Notes under the pieces: generated by a model
Told to the model about the DNA's origin: nothing
What the model saw: only the letters and a program-made list of their open reading frames with translations
The model's database searches: none
Program-made: the position numbers and the translations under genes
Origin: Marasmitruncus massiliensis
GTDB lineage: Bacteria > Bacillota > Clostridia > Oscillospirales > Ruminococcaceae
Direction of reading: 5' to 3'
Length of the DNA: 64,000 bases
Assembly: GCF_900186535.1 (NCBI RefSeq)
Contig: NZ_FYDE01000005.1
Span: forward strand, 62,001 to 126,000
Part shown: piece after piece, positions 8,364-17,345 of the stretch
Layout of the letters: each line of letters starts with the position of its first letter
How positions within the stretch are numbered: the stretch's first letter is position 1

Positions 8364-9476
8364 ATGAAAAAGCTGGGAATGGGTTTGATGCGGTTACCAA
8401 TTACGGAAGAGGGAAATCCAAAGAGTATCGATCAGGCACTTGTGAACAGGATGGTGGATTATTTTCTTGAGAAAGGGTTTACTTATTTTGACACGGCGTA
8501 TCCGTATCATCAGGGAATGAGCGAGACAGCCGCTGCAAAGGCGCTTGTGGAAAGGCATCCAAGAAATTCCTTTACGCTTGCGGATAAGATGCCAACCTTT
8601 CTTGTAACAAGAAACGAAGATTACGAGAGATTCTTCAGCGAACAGCTAAAGCGTTGCGGAGTCACTTATTTTGACTATTATCTGCTCCACACCCTCGGTG
8701 AAAAGAATTATGCAAACACGCTGCAGCATGGCGGGTTTGCATTCATGAAGAAATTGAAAGCCGAGGGAAAAGCTAAGCAGATCGGATTTTCCTATCACGA
8801 CAAGGCGGAACTTCTGGATCAGATATTGACAGACCATCCGGAGATGGAATTCATACAGCTGCAAATCAATTATCTTGACTGGGAAAACGATATGATCCAG
8901 GCGCGGAAATGCTACGAGGTGGCGGTGAAACATCAAAAACCGGTCATCGTTATGGAGCCTGTCAAGGGCGGGGCCCTCGCCAACGTGCCCGCAGCAGTGG
9001 AACAGCTTTTTAAAGGCCGCCATCCGGAATTGAGTACGGCCTCGTGGGGAATCCGCTTTGCGGCCTCTCTGGATCATGTTTTTATGGTCCTGAGCGGAAT
9101 GAGCAATTTCGAGCAGATTATTGACAATGTAAGTTCTATGCAGAACTTTGCCCCTTTGGATGAGGAGGAAAAGCAAATCATTCAAAAAGCCACCGAAATG
9201 ATCAACAGCGGCATCGCAATCCCCTGCACTGCCTGTCAGTATTGCGTGGATGGCTGTCCCAGGAACATCCCCATTCCGAAATACTTTTCACTCTATAATG
9301 ATCAAAGGCAGTTTGGTCTTGTTCCCTCACACAGAGGGTACTATACGAATCTATCACAAACTTATGGGAAGGCCTCCGACTGCATAGGCTGTAGGCAGTG
9401 CGAGCAGCACTGTCCTCAGCATATTGAAATCGTTGAGCAATTAAAAGAGGTGTCCCGTATTTTTGATGCTGTTTAA
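8364..9476 (+). CDS. Aldo/keto reductase with C-terminal ferredoxin domain
   Basis: A 370-residue protein. Residues 1-270 form an aldo/keto reductase barrel: MGLMRLPI at the start, [13 protein letters not shown] (catalytic Asp and Tyr), LADKMP (Lys) and YYLLHTLGE (His). The C-terminal 90 residues hold two cluster motifs, [18 protein letters not shown] and [17 protein letters not shown], typical of the clostridial ferredoxin-type AKR group. ATG 8364 is preferred to GTG 8355 because the AAAGGCGGTGG ribosome site overlaps the latter. It follows merR by 38 bases and shares its promoter. The substrate is unknown; reductant is probably NAD(P)H and/or ferredoxin. Confidence 0.9.
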   Translation: MKKLGMGLMRLPITEEGNPKSIDQALVNRMVDYFLEKGFTYFDTAYPYHQGMSETAAAKALVERHPRNSFTLADKMPTFLVTRNEDYERFFSEQLKRCGVTYFDYYLLHTLGEKNYANTLQHGGFAFMKKLKAEGKAKQIGFSYHDKAELLDQILTDHPEMEFIQLQINYLDWENDMIQARKCYEVAVKHQKPVIVMEPVKGGALANVPAAVEQLFKGRHPELSTASWGIRFAASLDHVFMVLSGMSNFEQIIDNVSSMQNFAPLDEEEKQIIQKATEMINSGIAIPCTACQYCVDGCPRNIPIPKYFSLYNDQRQFGLVPSHRGYYTNLSQTYGKASDCIGCRQCEQHCPQHIEIVEQLKEVSRIFDAV

Positions 9477-9592
9477 GGAAAAGGAAACTGTAACACAGAA
9501 TGATATTGACAACCGGATCAGATTCCGGCTTTATGACCCTGCCGGAAATTGTGTGTGAGCCGCTGCTCTTTTGGGAAAGCGAGGTGTTTTAG

Positions 9593-10000
9593 GTGAATAT
9601 TCTGGTCATCGACGGCCAAGGAGGCGGGCTTGGCAAACAGCTGGTCACCGCAATGAAAGCGGCATATCCCGAAGTGGAAATTACCGCCGTGGGAACAAAC
9701 AGCATGGCGACGAATGTCATGCTGAAAGCTGGCGCCGACAATGCCGCCACGGGTGAAAATGCCGTTGTGGTAGGCTGCCGTAAAGCGGACATCATTGTCG
9801 GTCCAATCGGTATGGTGATTGCGGATGCCCTGTTGGGCGAAATCACCCCGCGTATGGCAGCGGCAGTCGGGCAAAGCAATGCAAAACGCATCATGATCCC
9901 CATCAGCCACTGCAACAACCTGATCGCGGGAATTCCGGACCAGCCTGTCAGCCGTTTGGTGCAAAGTGCGGTTGAACAGCTTAAAAAAATTATAAATTGA
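9593..10000 (+). CDS. DUF3842 family protein
   Basis: A 135-residue small alpha/beta protein starting with GTG. The N-terminus NILVIDGQGGGLGKQLVTA looks like a nucleotide-binding Gly-rich loop after a first beta strand; later IIVGPIGMVIADALLGEITP and the C-terminal Cys-containing IPISHCNNLIAG are the family's conserved blocks. DUF3842 proteins are small conserved clostridial proteins without known function. It is preceded by a GCGAGGTG ribosome site and followed, after 130 bases, by an attenuator-like hairpin and the ECF genes; whether it shares their transcript is open. Confidence 0.8.
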   Translation: MNILVIDGQGGGLGKQLVTAMKAAYPEVEITAVGTNSMATNVMLKAGADNAATGENAVVVGCRKADIIVGPIGMVIADALLGEITPRMAAAVGQSNAKRIMIPISHCNNLIAGIPDQPVSRLVQSAVEQLKKIIN

Positions 10001-10130
10001 ACCGGATCTTCTTAAAGATCAGGCAATTCGGTATGATATCTTATTTGGCCGGCATGAAGTCGGGCAATGCGGCAGAAGCGGCAGGAAATACATCTGAGCA
10101 TATTTATTTTATTATCATGGATGCCAGGAA

Positions 10131-10165
10131 GGCGTCTGCTTTCAGAAGGAAGCAGACGCCTTTTT
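10131..10165 (+). terminator. Intrinsic terminator / attenuator just upstream of the ECF S-component
   Basis: An 11-bp perfect stem (GGCGTCTGCTT 10131-10141 with AAGCAGACGCC 10150-10160), 8-base loop, then five T. It ends 27 bases before the ATG of the ECF gene and 13 before its AAGGAG site. It may simply end the DUF3842 transcript, but its position suggests leader attenuation. The 130-base leader before it (10001-10130) shows no riboswitch I can name. Confidence 0.75.
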
Positions 10166-10191
10166 GTGCAAATAAATAAGGAGTCGTTATC

Positions 10192-10743
10192 ATGAAAATC
10201 AAAAAAATGGTTTTTTCTGCATTCTTTCTCGCGCTTGCTCTGGCTTTGCCGTTCCTGACGGGACATATTCCGCAGATTGGCAATATGCTCAGTCCCATGC
10301 ATATTCCGGTGCTGCTGTGCGGCTTTCTATGCGGCTGGCCCTATGGCCTTGCCGTAGGGTTTATTGCGCCGCTGCTTCGTTTTATGCTCTTCGGCATGCC
10401 TCCGATTTTTCCTACCGGCGTCGCTATGGCATTTGAACTTGCAGCCTACGGTGCCGTTTCGGGCCTGATTTTTGGCAGAGTGAAACACAGCCTACCCATG
10501 GTCTATACAACACTCATTTCCGCAATGGTTGCCGGGCGCCTTGTCTGGGGTACTGTGCGCTTTATTCTGGCAAAGCTCTTTGGAATGGATTTTTCCTTGT
10601 CAATGTTCTTATCTGGCGCTTTCATCACTGCGGTACCCGGTATTCTTTGCCAGCTGATTCTGATCCCGATGATCATCGCGGCGGTTCAACGCCAGGAAGT
10701 GACGCTGATGAACCAGCCAAAGAAAGAAGCGTTAACAGAATGA
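10192..10743 (+). CDS. ECF transporter S component
   Basis: A 183-residue integral membrane protein with about six hydrophobic helices, starting KIKKMVFSAFFLALALALPF and containing the Ala/Gly-rich packing and short loops of ECF substrate-binding (S) subunits (MHIPVLLCGFLCGWPYGLAV, GVAMAFELAAYGAVSGLIFG). S subunits bind a vitamin or related micronutrient and use a shared EcfA-A'-T energising module, not present in this window. It overlaps the downstream kinase by 4 bases (ATGA), so substrate uptake and phosphorylation are probably coupled. Substrate specificity cannot be read from the sequence. Confidence 0.85.
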   Translation: MKIKKMVFSAFFLALALALPFLTGHIPQIGNMLSPMHIPVLLCGFLCGWPYGLAVGFIAPLLRFMLFGMPPIFPTGVAMAFELAAYGAVSGLIFGRVKHSLPMVYTTLISAMVAGRLVWGTVRFILAKLFGMDFSLSMFLSGAFITAVPGILCQLILIPMIIAAVQRQEVTLMNQPKKEALTE

Positions 10744-11813
10744 CAAGAAATCCGGAACTGGAAACAGCATCAAAAGAGTATCTGATCGAGCAGACCAATA
10801 TGCATCCCTCCATGCGTCCGCTGGACATGATAAAGCTCTGCTATCAGGCCGCATTGGGGTCAGAGCATCTGCTGCGGGAGCTGGCGGCGGCCAAAAGGCT
10901 CTTTATGGAGGAATTTTCGGCTGTAACGAACGGCTCATCGCGCCTTTATGAGAAGATTTCTCCCGACCGCTGCCGGGTAAATCTTTTTGCATGGAAAGAA
11001 CGCGGGCTCCCTCCGGAGTGGCTTTTTCGAATGTTTGCCGGTTCCGCATCCATGCCGTCCGGCACGGATGCGGAATTCCGGCGTCTTCTTAAGGAGGCCG
11101 GTTTACTTTGTGCAGCGGGCGCAATGCCGTTTTCCTGCCATGACTGGGAAAATGAGCTGAACACCTATTGGGGTGCCGGAGGCGGCGCTGTTCACCACAG
11201 CGAACAATACAGGATATCGGAACACCCTGCCTACCGGCTGGTTTGCACGCGTTTTATCCGCCTTTTTCCGCTTTTGGAAAGAATGGCAAAGCTGGACCAA
11301 AATAATGATGTGTGTGTGATTGCGCTGGATGGGCGTGCGGCATCCGGGAAAACCACCATGGCCGATCAGCTGTCGCTGATTCTGGGTGCGGGGATCGTAC
11401 ATATGGACGACTTTTTCCTCCCGGCACCGCTGCGTACGGCAGGCCGTCTGGAAGAGCCCGGCGGGAATGTGCACTATGAACGCTTTGCGCAGAAAGTTTT
11501 GCCTAAGGTTGCTCAAACGAAGGCATTTTCCTATCGTCGGTTTGACTGTTCCAAGCTGGACTTTGGCGATACACAGGAAGTTCGCGCATCCAAATGGCGG
11601 ATTGTGGAAGGCGCTTACAGCTGTCACCCTTTCTTCGGTGATTACACGGATCTGCGGGTGTTCTGTGATGTTGAGCCGGAAGAGCAGCTGCACCGCATTG
11701 AACTGCGCAACGGTACAGAAAAAGCGAAAGTATTCGCTGCGCGATGGATTCCGTCAGAAGAACGCTACTTCAGCAGATATCAGATACGGGAAAAAGCAGA
11801 CGTTATTTTATAG
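10740..11813 (+). CDS. Uridine-kinase-like P-loop kinase with an unassigned N-terminal domain
   Basis: 357 residues. The C-terminal half (from about residue 185) is a uridine/phosphoribulokinase-type P-loop kinase: VIALDGRAASGKTTMADQLS holds the Walker A motif, GIVHMDDFFLP matches the substrate-side Asp pair, and VEGAYSCHP resembles the Walker B/EG motif. The first 180 residues (MHPSMRPLDMIKLCYQAALG onward, rich in Trp, Arg and Glu) resemble no domain I recognise. The start overlaps the ECF stop by 4 bases. A kinase coupled to an S component usually traps the imported compound by phosphorylation, so a nucleoside-like or vitamin-like substrate is plausible; this is an inference. Confidence 0.78.
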   Translation: MTRNPELETASKEYLIEQTNMHPSMRPLDMIKLCYQAALGSEHLLRELAAAKRLFMEEFSAVTNGSSRLYEKISPDRCRVNLFAWKERGLPPEWLFRMFAGSASMPSGTDAEFRRLLKEAGLLCAAGAMPFSCHDWENELNTYWGAGGGAVHHSEQYRISEHPAYRLVCTRFIRLFPLLERMAKLDQNNDVCVIALDGRAASGKTTMADQLSLILGAGIVHMDDFFLPAPLRTAGRLEEPGGNVHYERFAQKVLPKVAQTKAFSYRRFDCSKLDFGDTQEVRASKWRIVEGAYSCHPFFGDYTDLRVFCDVEPEEQLHRIELRNGTEKAKVFAARWIPSEERYFSRYQIREKADVIL

Positions 11814-11848
11814 CCCTTATTTGATTACCCGGTACCGGAAAGGTACTT

Positions 11849-12067
11849 TTATGTATTTTTTATAGTATGTGCGACCGCTTTTATAAACTCTTCTGCAGTA
11901 GGTATTTTCTCTTTACGAGGAATGCTTTTCTGCATCATCTTTTCACTTTCTGATTTATCACTCTTTTGATAAGCATAATCAATCGCAGCCTGCATATCTT
12001 TTCTGACTTCAGTGACAGATACGCCATGTTTCTTAGCCACTTTACGATAGATACTTCTCATGCTCAT
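11849..12067 (-). CDS. Small protein with Spo0A-C-like helix-turn-helix segment
   Basis: 72 residues: SMRSIYRKVAKKHGVSVTEV at the N-terminus reads as a helix-turn-helix, followed by EVRKDMQAAIDYAY, a pattern found in small proteins annotated as Spo0A C-terminal-like in Clostridia. The rest is Lys/Glu-rich. The site AAAGGTGG lies 9 bases upstream of the ATG. It is divergent from the XRE regulator at 12218, and the 150-base intergenic region carries two dyads. DNA binding is inferred, not shown. Confidence 0.65.
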   Translation of the reverse strand: MSMRSIYRKVAKKHGVSVTEVRKDMQAAIDYAYQKSDKSESEKMMQKSIPRKEKIPTAEEFIKAVAHTIKNT

Positions 12068-12110
12068 GTCAGTATACCACCTTTCACGCCAACAAATCTT
12101 GTATCTGTTT

Positions 12111-12136
12111 CAATTTTACAATATTTAAAATTGTAC
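12111..12136. promoter_or_regulatory. Nested inverted repeats, candidate operator 1
   Basis: Two overlapping dyads: CAATTTT (12111-12117) with AAAATTG (12127-12133), and TACAAT (12117-12122) with ATTGTA (12130-12135). It shares the TACAAT/ATTGTA half-sites with the perfect palindrome at 12184-12201 and lies in the divergent promoter region. Confidence 0.5.
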
Positions 12137-12183
12137 GTCAATCAAAATAAGACTTTATACCTTGTGAATATTGCTTATATGAA

Positions 12184-12201
12184 ATGTACAATATTGTACA
12201 T
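12184..12201. promoter_or_regulatory. Perfect 18-bp palindrome, candidate operator 2
   Basis: ATGTACAATATTGTACAT is fully symmetric and ends one base before the GAGGTGG ribosome site of the XRE gene. Binding there would block its transcription, so autorepression is the simplest reading. Inferred from symmetry and position only. Confidence 0.6.
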
Positions 12202-12217
12202 GAGGTGGCGATAACAC

Positions 12218-12526
12218 ATGTATGAGAAATTCTTATCTGAACGAATAGCAAAATTAAGGGCTATAAAAAAGGTTTCTGCTCGTGATATGAGTTTATCCAT
12301 TGGGCAAAACGAAAATTATATTAACCATATTGAAAATGGGAAATCATTTCCTTCTATGCAAGTGTTCTTCTATATCTGCGAGTACCTCAAGATTTCTCCT
12401 AAGGAATTCTTTGATGATGGAGCCGAGAATCCCGCTTTGATCAAAGAAGTAGTCGAGGACTTAAACACACTGGATGAAAAACAGATAACCAACATCCACG
12501 AGATCATTAAGGGGCTAAAAAAATGA
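12218..12526 (+). CDS. XRE-family helix-turn-helix regulator
   Basis: 102 residues. The N-terminal 65 residues are a Cro/CI-type HTH: FLSERIAKLRAIKKVSARDM, SLSIGQNENYINHIENGKSF, then a helix with ICEYLKISPKEFFDD. The C-terminal helix pair (PALIKEVVEDLNTLDEKQIT) may dimerise. GAGGTGG lies 9 bases before the ATG. The stop codon is embedded in a terminator stem. AT-rich composition differs from its GC-richer neighbours. It probably represses itself and the divergent 72-residue gene through the TACAAT dyads. Confidence 0.88.
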   Translation: MYEKFLSERIAKLRAIKKVSARDMSLSIGQNENYINHIENGKSFPSMQVFFYICEYLKISPKEFFDDGAENPALIKEVVEDLNTLDEKQITNIHEIIKGLKK

Positions 12527-12552
12527 AGCAGGTGAGCAACCTGCTTCATTTT
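12524..12552 (+). terminator. Intrinsic terminator of the XRE gene
   Basis: GAAGCAGGT (12524-12532) pairs with ACCTGCTTC (12538-12546) around a 5-base loop and is followed by ATTTTTT. The stem begins within the stop codon of the regulator. Confidence 0.85.
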
Positions 12553-12642
12553 TTCTATTCATACACAATTGGCTTAAGACAACTTCCGAAAATGCGTAAA
12601 TCTTAGGATTATATAAAGTCTATGCGGGTTTTCGGATACTGT

Positions 12643-13845
12643 TTATTCCTTTGCATCATTTCGGCATAGTTTTACCACGCACTCCACATGATTGGTATGC
12701 GGGAACATATCGACCGGCTGAATTCTGACGACCCGGTAGCCGGATTTTCTCAGGAACTGCAAGTCCCGCTCCTGTGTTTCAGGATTGCAGGAAATATAGA
12801 CGACCTTTCTGGGGGACAGCACCAGCAGCGAAGACAAAAATTTCTCGTCGCTTCCCGCGCGCGGCGGGTCCAAAAAAACGACATCCGCGGTCTGCCCCTC
12901 ATGAGCCATCTGTTCCATAAACGCACCCGCGTCCGCTTTATGGAAGTAAACATTTTCAATCCGGTTGCGTTTCGCGTTGACAATCGCATCGCGGACGGCA
13001 TCCCCGTTCAGTTCCACGCCAATCACATGTCCGGCATGCTTTGCGGCAATCAGGCTGATGGTACCAATCCCGCAGTAAGCGTCAATAACGGTTTCCTTTC
13101 CGGTCAAGCCGGCAAACTCAATCGCTTTGGAATAAAGGCGTTCGGTCTGCACCGGGTTAATCTGATAAAAAGATTTCGCCGAAATGCGGAAAACACACCC
13201 GCAAAGGGTATCTTCAATATATCCCGGACCAAACAGTACCTTTTCCGCATCCCCCAGAACCAGGCTTGTGCGGTAAGGATTCACGTTCATTAATACAGTG
13301 GTAATCTCCGGATGCGCTTTCCGCAGCGCCTCCACAAATCGGTTTTTTGCCGGAAAGATCGGCGTTGAGGTGACCAGCACGACCATAATCTGCCCGCTTG
13401 CAAAGCCGCGCTTCACCAGCACATGACGCAGGAAACCAATGCCGCGGTCCTCCTGATAAGGCTGCAGCTTAAAGCTTTTCAGCAGGCTGCGCACCGTCAC
13501 AATGATTTCGTCGGCCTTTCGGTCCTCGATCATGCAGCTGTCCACCGGCACAATCCGGTGTGTGCTCGACTGATAAACGCCCGAAATAATTTTTTGATCA
13601 CGCGTCAGCCCGAACGCAGCCTGCACTTTATTGCGATAGTGGCGTGGATTTTCCATTCCGATGATCGGTTCCACATGGCAGAACTTTCCCAAAAGCCGCT
13701 GCACCAGAGACTGTTTCCACCTTAGCTGCTCCGGATAGGACAGATTCTGCATCTGGCAGCCTCCGCATTTTTTATAAAGCGGGCACTGCCCTGCCGGCCG
13801 CTCCTTCACCTGTTTTTTGGGCTGCCGATCGATTTCCTGCGCCAT
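12643..13845 (-). CDS. rlmD: 23S rRNA (uracil-C5)-methyltransferase, RlmD/TrmA family
   Basis: 400 residues from the ATG at 13845 (GGCAGGA upstream); an in-frame TTG 30 bases earlier is less likely. An N-terminal iron-sulfur motif CPLYKKCGGCQ is visible, with no TRAM domain before it. The SAM-binding fold follows (VIDAYCGIGTISLIAAKHAG), then FLDPPRAGSDEKF and the catalytic Cys in VVYISCNPETQERDL. It methylates C5 of a uracil in 23S rRNA using S-adenosylmethionine. RlmD, RlmCD and TrmA cannot be separated safely by eye, so the symbol is tentative. It is convergent with the XRE gene and is separated from selC by a terminator. Confidence 0.85.
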   Translation of the reverse strand: MAQEIDRQPKKQVKERPAGQCPLYKKCGGCQMQNLSYPEQLRWKQSLVQRLLGKFCHVEPIIGMENPRHYRNKVQAAFGLTRDQKIISGVYQSSTHRIVPVDSCMIEDRKADEIIVTVRSLLKSFKLQPYQEDRGIGFLRHVLVKRGFASGQIMVVLVTSTPIFPAKNRFVEALRKAHPEITTVLMNVNPYRTSLVLGDAEKVLFGPGYIEDTLCGCVFRISAKSFYQINPVQTERLYSKAIEFAGLTGKETVIDAYCGIGTISLIAAKHAGHVIGVELNGDAVRDAIVNAKRNRIENVYFHKADAGAFMEQMAHEGQTADVVFLDPPRAGSDEKFLSSLLVLSPRKVVYISCNPETQERDLQFLRKSGYRVVRIQPVDMFPHTNHVECVVKLCRNDAKE

Positions 13846-13928
13846 GTTTTTTCCTGCCTTTTCCCGGCATATCAACTGCCGATTCCCTATTCTTGATCAT
13901 TGACGATAACCTGTTCAAATAAACTGGA

Positions 13929-13960
13929 AAACCGCTTAAACACACTGTTTAAGCGGTTTT
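13929..13960 (-). terminator. Bidirectional terminator after selC
   Basis: A 14-bp perfect stem (13929-13942 with 13946-13959) around a 3-base loop; T-runs on both strands (GCGGTTTTTT on +, GCGGTTTTCC on -). It ends the selenocysteine operon immediately after the CCA end of tRNA-Sec. Confidence 0.85.
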
Positions 13961-13961
13961 T

Positions 13962-14058
13962 TGGCGGGAATATGTGGGAGTCGGACCCACCCGGGCAGCG
14001 CTGAGCTACCCACAACGGTTTTGAAGACCGCAGGGCACACCGGCACCCATCTATCCCC
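13962..14058 (-). tRNA. selC: Selenocysteine tRNA (UCA anticodon)
   Basis: A 97-base tRNA on the minus strand, longer than normal tRNAs. The acceptor 5' strand GGGGATAG faces ATATTCCC near the 3' end, followed by G and an encoded CCA. The anticodon arm is CGGT-CTTCAAA-ACCG, giving anticodon UCA, which reads UGA. A long variable arm (GGGTAGCTCAGCGCTGCCC) and the T-arm GTGGG-TCCGACT-CCCAC are clear. It lies 13 bases downstream of selB, as in many clostridial sel operons. It is charged with Ser by SerRS, converted by SelA and delivered by SelB. Confidence 0.95.
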
Positions 14059-14071
14059 ACATCAGAAAGCG

Positions 14072-15934
14072 TTATAACAGCGTACGAAAGTCGCCGTTCT
14101 TGACAGTAAACCCGCAGTCATCCATATGCTCCAAAAGCGCGGCGGCATACTTGCGGGAAAGCCCCATCTCATCGCGCAGCTGCGCCAGCGTGACACTGCC
14201 CGCGGACTGAATCAGCCGCACCGCAGTTTCCTTTGCCTGATCGTAAGCAGCACGGGAAACAAGCAGGGCCGGGGTCAGCTGTTCGAGCTCTCCCTGCTCC
14301 AGCAGCAGGGCAATGATCTGCATTGCATCCTGTTCCGGCACACCGGCCAAAGTGGGGATCGAAGAAACGTCCTGCGGCATACAGCCCCACTTCGCATACA
14401 GGTTCCTGATTTTTTTCCCGGCTGTTTGAAAAGTACCTGTTTCAAGCGGAGAAAATTCGGGGGCCGCCGCCCAGCCCTTGCCGCATCTGATGACGCCCTT
14501 GGTTTTCAGCGCACCTATCAGCCCGTTTTGAACCTGTTTCGCCAGTTCCGGCAAAGGCATCCCCCACGCCAGCGGGTGCGCGACATGATAATCCGCAAGT
14601 ACAGACAGCACCTTTTCCGCGGACGCCCGTAACGACTGCGGCGTAAAGAGCAGTTCTCCCGATTTAAGCAGCTTCCCATCCGAAAGCAGGCTTGTCACAG
14701 TCTGCCGGAGCCTGTCCGGTTCCACGTGAGGAAATAATTCCAGAAGCAAAATTTCGGTCAGCGCGGCTTGCGAAGCCTCATAAACGACCTGATCGGATAA
14801 GGAACCTGTATCGTACCATTTTAACCGTTCCACTGCCGCTCTGTCAAGCCGCTTTTGGCGCTTTGGCCTTGCGTCAAGAACTATGCCTCCCCCGATCGTC
14901 TCCAGCGGGGAATAAAATCTCACGACGAACCGGTCGCCTGTGAAAGCACAGACCGATGTTTCCAGCCGCAGCTGCGCATAAGCGGTCTCTCCCGCTGAAA
15001 GCGACTCCGGTTCAGCCAGTGATACCCGGCAAAGCACACAGGCAGTGCCCAGATGCAGGTGCAGCCGCGTACCGGATTTCACCGTTCTGGCGGATTCCTT
15101 CAACAGCGTCAGCTTTACGCAGAGCAACGTTACCGCCTTTTGGGTCCCCGGCGCCGCCAAAAAATCCCCCCGCGAAAGTTCGTCCTGTTTCACGCGTGCC
15201 AGATTCAGCGCGGCACGCTGCCCCGCAAAGACCGTCTGCGCCTGTCTGCCATAGCTTTGCAGGGTACGTATCCGCGCGGTTTTCCCGCCCGGATACAGCG
15301 CCACCTCTTCGCCCTCGTAAACCGTACCATCCATGACCGTGCCGGTGGCAACCGTTCCGAAGCCGTCCAGAGTAAACACCCGGTCGACCGCCATGCGGAA
15401 AGGCCGTTTGCAGTTATGTTCCGGTATTGTCCGTGACAGATCGCAGATTGCCTCCCGCAGGGCAGGGATTCCGGCTCCCGTTTTGCAGGAAACCGGAAAG
15501 ACAGGCGCGGATTCCAGAAATGTCCCAGCGAACGCCTCTCGCACATCCCCGGAGGCAAGTTCCATCATTTCCTCATCCGCCAAGTCGCATTTGGTCAGTA
15601 CCACCAGTCCGCGAAGGGTGCCAAGCAGTTCAAGAATCGCGAGATGTTCCTTTGTCTGCGGCATGACGCCCTCGTCCGCCGCCACTACCATCAGGACGAG
15701 GTCCAGCGCGCCCGCTCCGGCAAGCATGTTTTTGATGAATTTTTCATGCCCCGGCACATCAATGATTCCCGCTCTCCCCTCCGGAATGTCCATATGCGCA
15801 AAGCCGAGGTCGATTGTGATTCCCCTGCGTTTTTCTTCTTCCAGCCGGTCGGTGTCCATCCCGGTCAGCGCTTTGATCAAAGCTGTTTTCCCGTGGTCAA
15901 TGTGTCCCGCAGTGCCGAACAGTAAATATTTCAT
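14072..15934 (-). CDS. selB: Selenocysteine-specific elongation factor SelB
   Basis: 620 residues. The GTPase domain starts at once: [17 protein letters not shown] (G1, residues 7-23), [11 protein letters not shown] (G2), DVPGHEKFI (G3), TKCDL (G4). Domains II and III follow ([20 protein letters not shown]), and the C-terminal 270 residues form the winged-helix repeats that bind the SECIS stem-loop of selenoprotein mRNAs. The start at 15934 overlaps the selA stop (ATGA); the longer open frame upstream is selA read in another frame. It carries Sec-tRNA to the ribosome at in-frame UGA codons. Confidence 0.96.
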   Translation of the reverse strand: MKYLLFGTAGHIDHGKTALIKALTGMDTDRLEEEKRRGITIDLGFAHMDIPEGRAGIIDVPGHEKFIKNMLAGAGALDLVLMVVAADEGVMPQTKEHLAILELLGTLRGLVVLTKCDLADEEMMELASGDVREAFAGTFLESAPVFPVSCKTGAGIPALREAICDLSRTIPEHNCKRPFRMAVDRVFTLDGFGTVATGTVMDGTVYEGEEVALYPGGKTARIRTLQSYGRQAQTVFAGQRAALNLARVKQDELSRGDFLAAPGTQKAVTLLCVKLTLLKESARTVKSGTRLHLHLGTACVLCRVSLAEPESLSAGETAYAQLRLETSVCAFTGDRFVVRFYSPLETIGGGIVLDARPKRQKRLDRAAVERLKWYDTGSLSDQVVYEASQAALTEILLLELFPHVEPDRLRQTVTSLLSDGKLLKSGELLFTPQSLRASAEKVLSVLADYHVAHPLAWGMPLPELAKQVQNGLIGALKTKGVIRCGKGWAAAPEFSPLETGTFQTAGKKIRNLYAKWGCMPQDVSSIPTLAGVPEQDAMQIIALLLEQGELEQLTPALLVSRAAYDQAKETAVRLIQSAGSVTLAQLRDEMGLSRKYAAALLEHMDDCGFTVKNGDFRTLL

Positions 15935-17340
15935 GACCGTTTTCCATCCAGAATTTGAGTGGTTTGCTGAACAACAAGCCCGAAATCCGGTTCCTCCAGT
16001 GTGGAAACGTCCAGCAGCAGACGCCCGTCCGAAATCCGCGCAATGATTGGGACAGCCGCGTGCCGGAGCCTGTTTTCCAGCTCGGCGACAGACATGCCCA
16101 CCGGGACAACGCCGACGGCATAGCTGTCCAGTTCCTGCCCCGGTGCGGAGCCGCCCCCGACCGGCCGCTTCTGCGGCAGAAGGGAAAAGGCCGCCGAAAC
16201 GCATTCATTTTGCAGCAGCGCAAGAAGGCGCCCGCCCTTTTCCCGCAGTTCCCCACCTGTCGCGTTCAGCATCCGCAGGGCCGGAATGCAGTTCCTGGCA
16301 TTTGCGGGGTCTCGGTAGAGCAGCAGCGTCGCCTCCAGCGCCGCAAGGGACAGTTTATCAATCCGCAGGGCGCGGGCGAGGGGGCTTTTGCACATCCACG
16401 AAATCAGCCTCCGGTCCCCCAGCAGGATACCCGCCTGCGGCCCCCCAAGCAGTTTGTCCGCGCTGAAACAGACCAGATTCGCGCCGTCCCGCAGGGTCTG
16501 TGGAACGGTCGGCTCTCCCGTGAACGGGTATTTCGTTTCTTCCAGCAGAGCGCCGCTTCCCAAATCCACCAGCAGGGGGACTCCGTAAGTTCTGGCAAGC
16601 CCCGCCAGTTCCGGAATGCCCACGCTTTCCGTAAATCCGGTAATCCGGTAATTGCTAGTATGAACTTTGAGCAGTATCCCGGCGTCGCCGGATTGCAGCA
16701 CCTCTTCATAATCCCGCAGCCGGGTTTTGTTGGTGGTTCCCACTTCGGATAAAATGCCGCCGCTCTGCGCCATAATATCCGGCAGACGGAAGCTGTCGCC
16801 GATTTCCACCAGTTCCCCGCGCGAAACCGGAATTTTCTTGCCCGGCGACAGAACGGAAAGCGCCAGCAGCAGGGCCGCGGCGTTATTGTTGACCGCCATC
16901 GCGGCTTCGCAGCCGCAGAGCTCGCACAGCAGCGGCTCCAAAAGGCTGTTCCGGCTCCCGCGGGTACCCCGCTCTAAATCATATTCCAGATTGCAGTACC
17001 CCTCGGCCGCGGCCGCCACGGCCTTTACGGCCGCTTCCGCCAGCGGGGCGCGCCCGAGGTTAGTATGCAGCGCGACGCCTGTGGCATTCAGCACCCGCCG
17101 CAGAGAGGGCTTTTCCTCCCGCTCCAAACGGGAGCATACCGTTTCACACAGTTCCTCCGCCGCGGGTACGGTGCTTGTGCTTCCTTCCAGAAGCGCGGCG
17201 CGGAGGGAATTCAGTTGTGCACGTGCGGCATGCAGTACCCTTTCCCTTCCATATCTGGCAGCGGCATGCTCCATTGAGGGCTCGCGCATCAGCAGGTCTA
17301 CCTGCGGAATGAGCCGCAGGACGTTTTGATCCAATTCCAA
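15931..17340 (-). CDS. selA: L-seryl-tRNA(Sec) selenium transferase
   Basis: 469 residues, normal length for bacterial SelA. The N-terminal tRNA-binding region ([20 protein letters not shown]) precedes a fold-type I PLP domain with [27 protein letters not shown], and the PLP lysine in [13 protein letters not shown]. It converts Ser-tRNA(Sec) to Sec-tRNA(Sec) with selenophosphate. It lies 5 bases after the cysteine desulfurase stop and overlaps selB by 4 bases. Selenophosphate must come from a selD gene that is not in this window. Confidence 0.96.
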   Translation of the reverse strand: MELDQNVLRLIPQVDLLMREPSMEHAAARYGRERVLHAARAQLNSLRAALLEGSTSTVPAAEELCETVCSRLEREEKPSLRRVLNATGVALHTNLGRAPLAEAAVKAVAAAAEGYCNLEYDLERGTRGSRNSLLEPLLCELCGCEAAMAVNNNAAALLLALSVLSPGKKIPVSRGELVEIGDSFRLPDIMAQSGGILSEVGTTNKTRLRDYEEVLQSGDAGILLKVHTSNYRITGFTESVGIPELAGLARTYGVPLLVDLGSGALLEETKYPFTGEPTVPQTLRDGANLVCFSADKLLGGPQAGILLGDRRLISWMCKSPLARALRIDKLSLAALEATLLLYRDPANARNCIPALRMLNATGGELREKGGRLLALLQNECVSAAFSLLPQKRPVGGGSAPGQELDSYAVGVVPVGMSVAELENRLRHAAVPIIARISDGRLLLDVSTLEEPDFGLVVQQTTQILDGKRS

Positions 17341-17345
17341 AGCAG

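Noticed and set aside
10081-10130. Possible TPP riboswitch before the ECF gene
   Set aside because: ATGGATGCCAGG is slightly like the 3' part of the TPP core, and CTGAG is present, but the ACCTGATC block and the paired flanks are missing.
13846-13875. TTG start adding ten residues to RlmD
   Set aside because: The ATG at 13845 has a better ribosome site, and the family N-terminus is not extended.
15333-16046. 237-codon open frame on + opposite selB
   Set aside because: It is antisense to the conserved SelB GTPase domain, has no ribosome site and gives a Pro/Arg/Ser-rich product.
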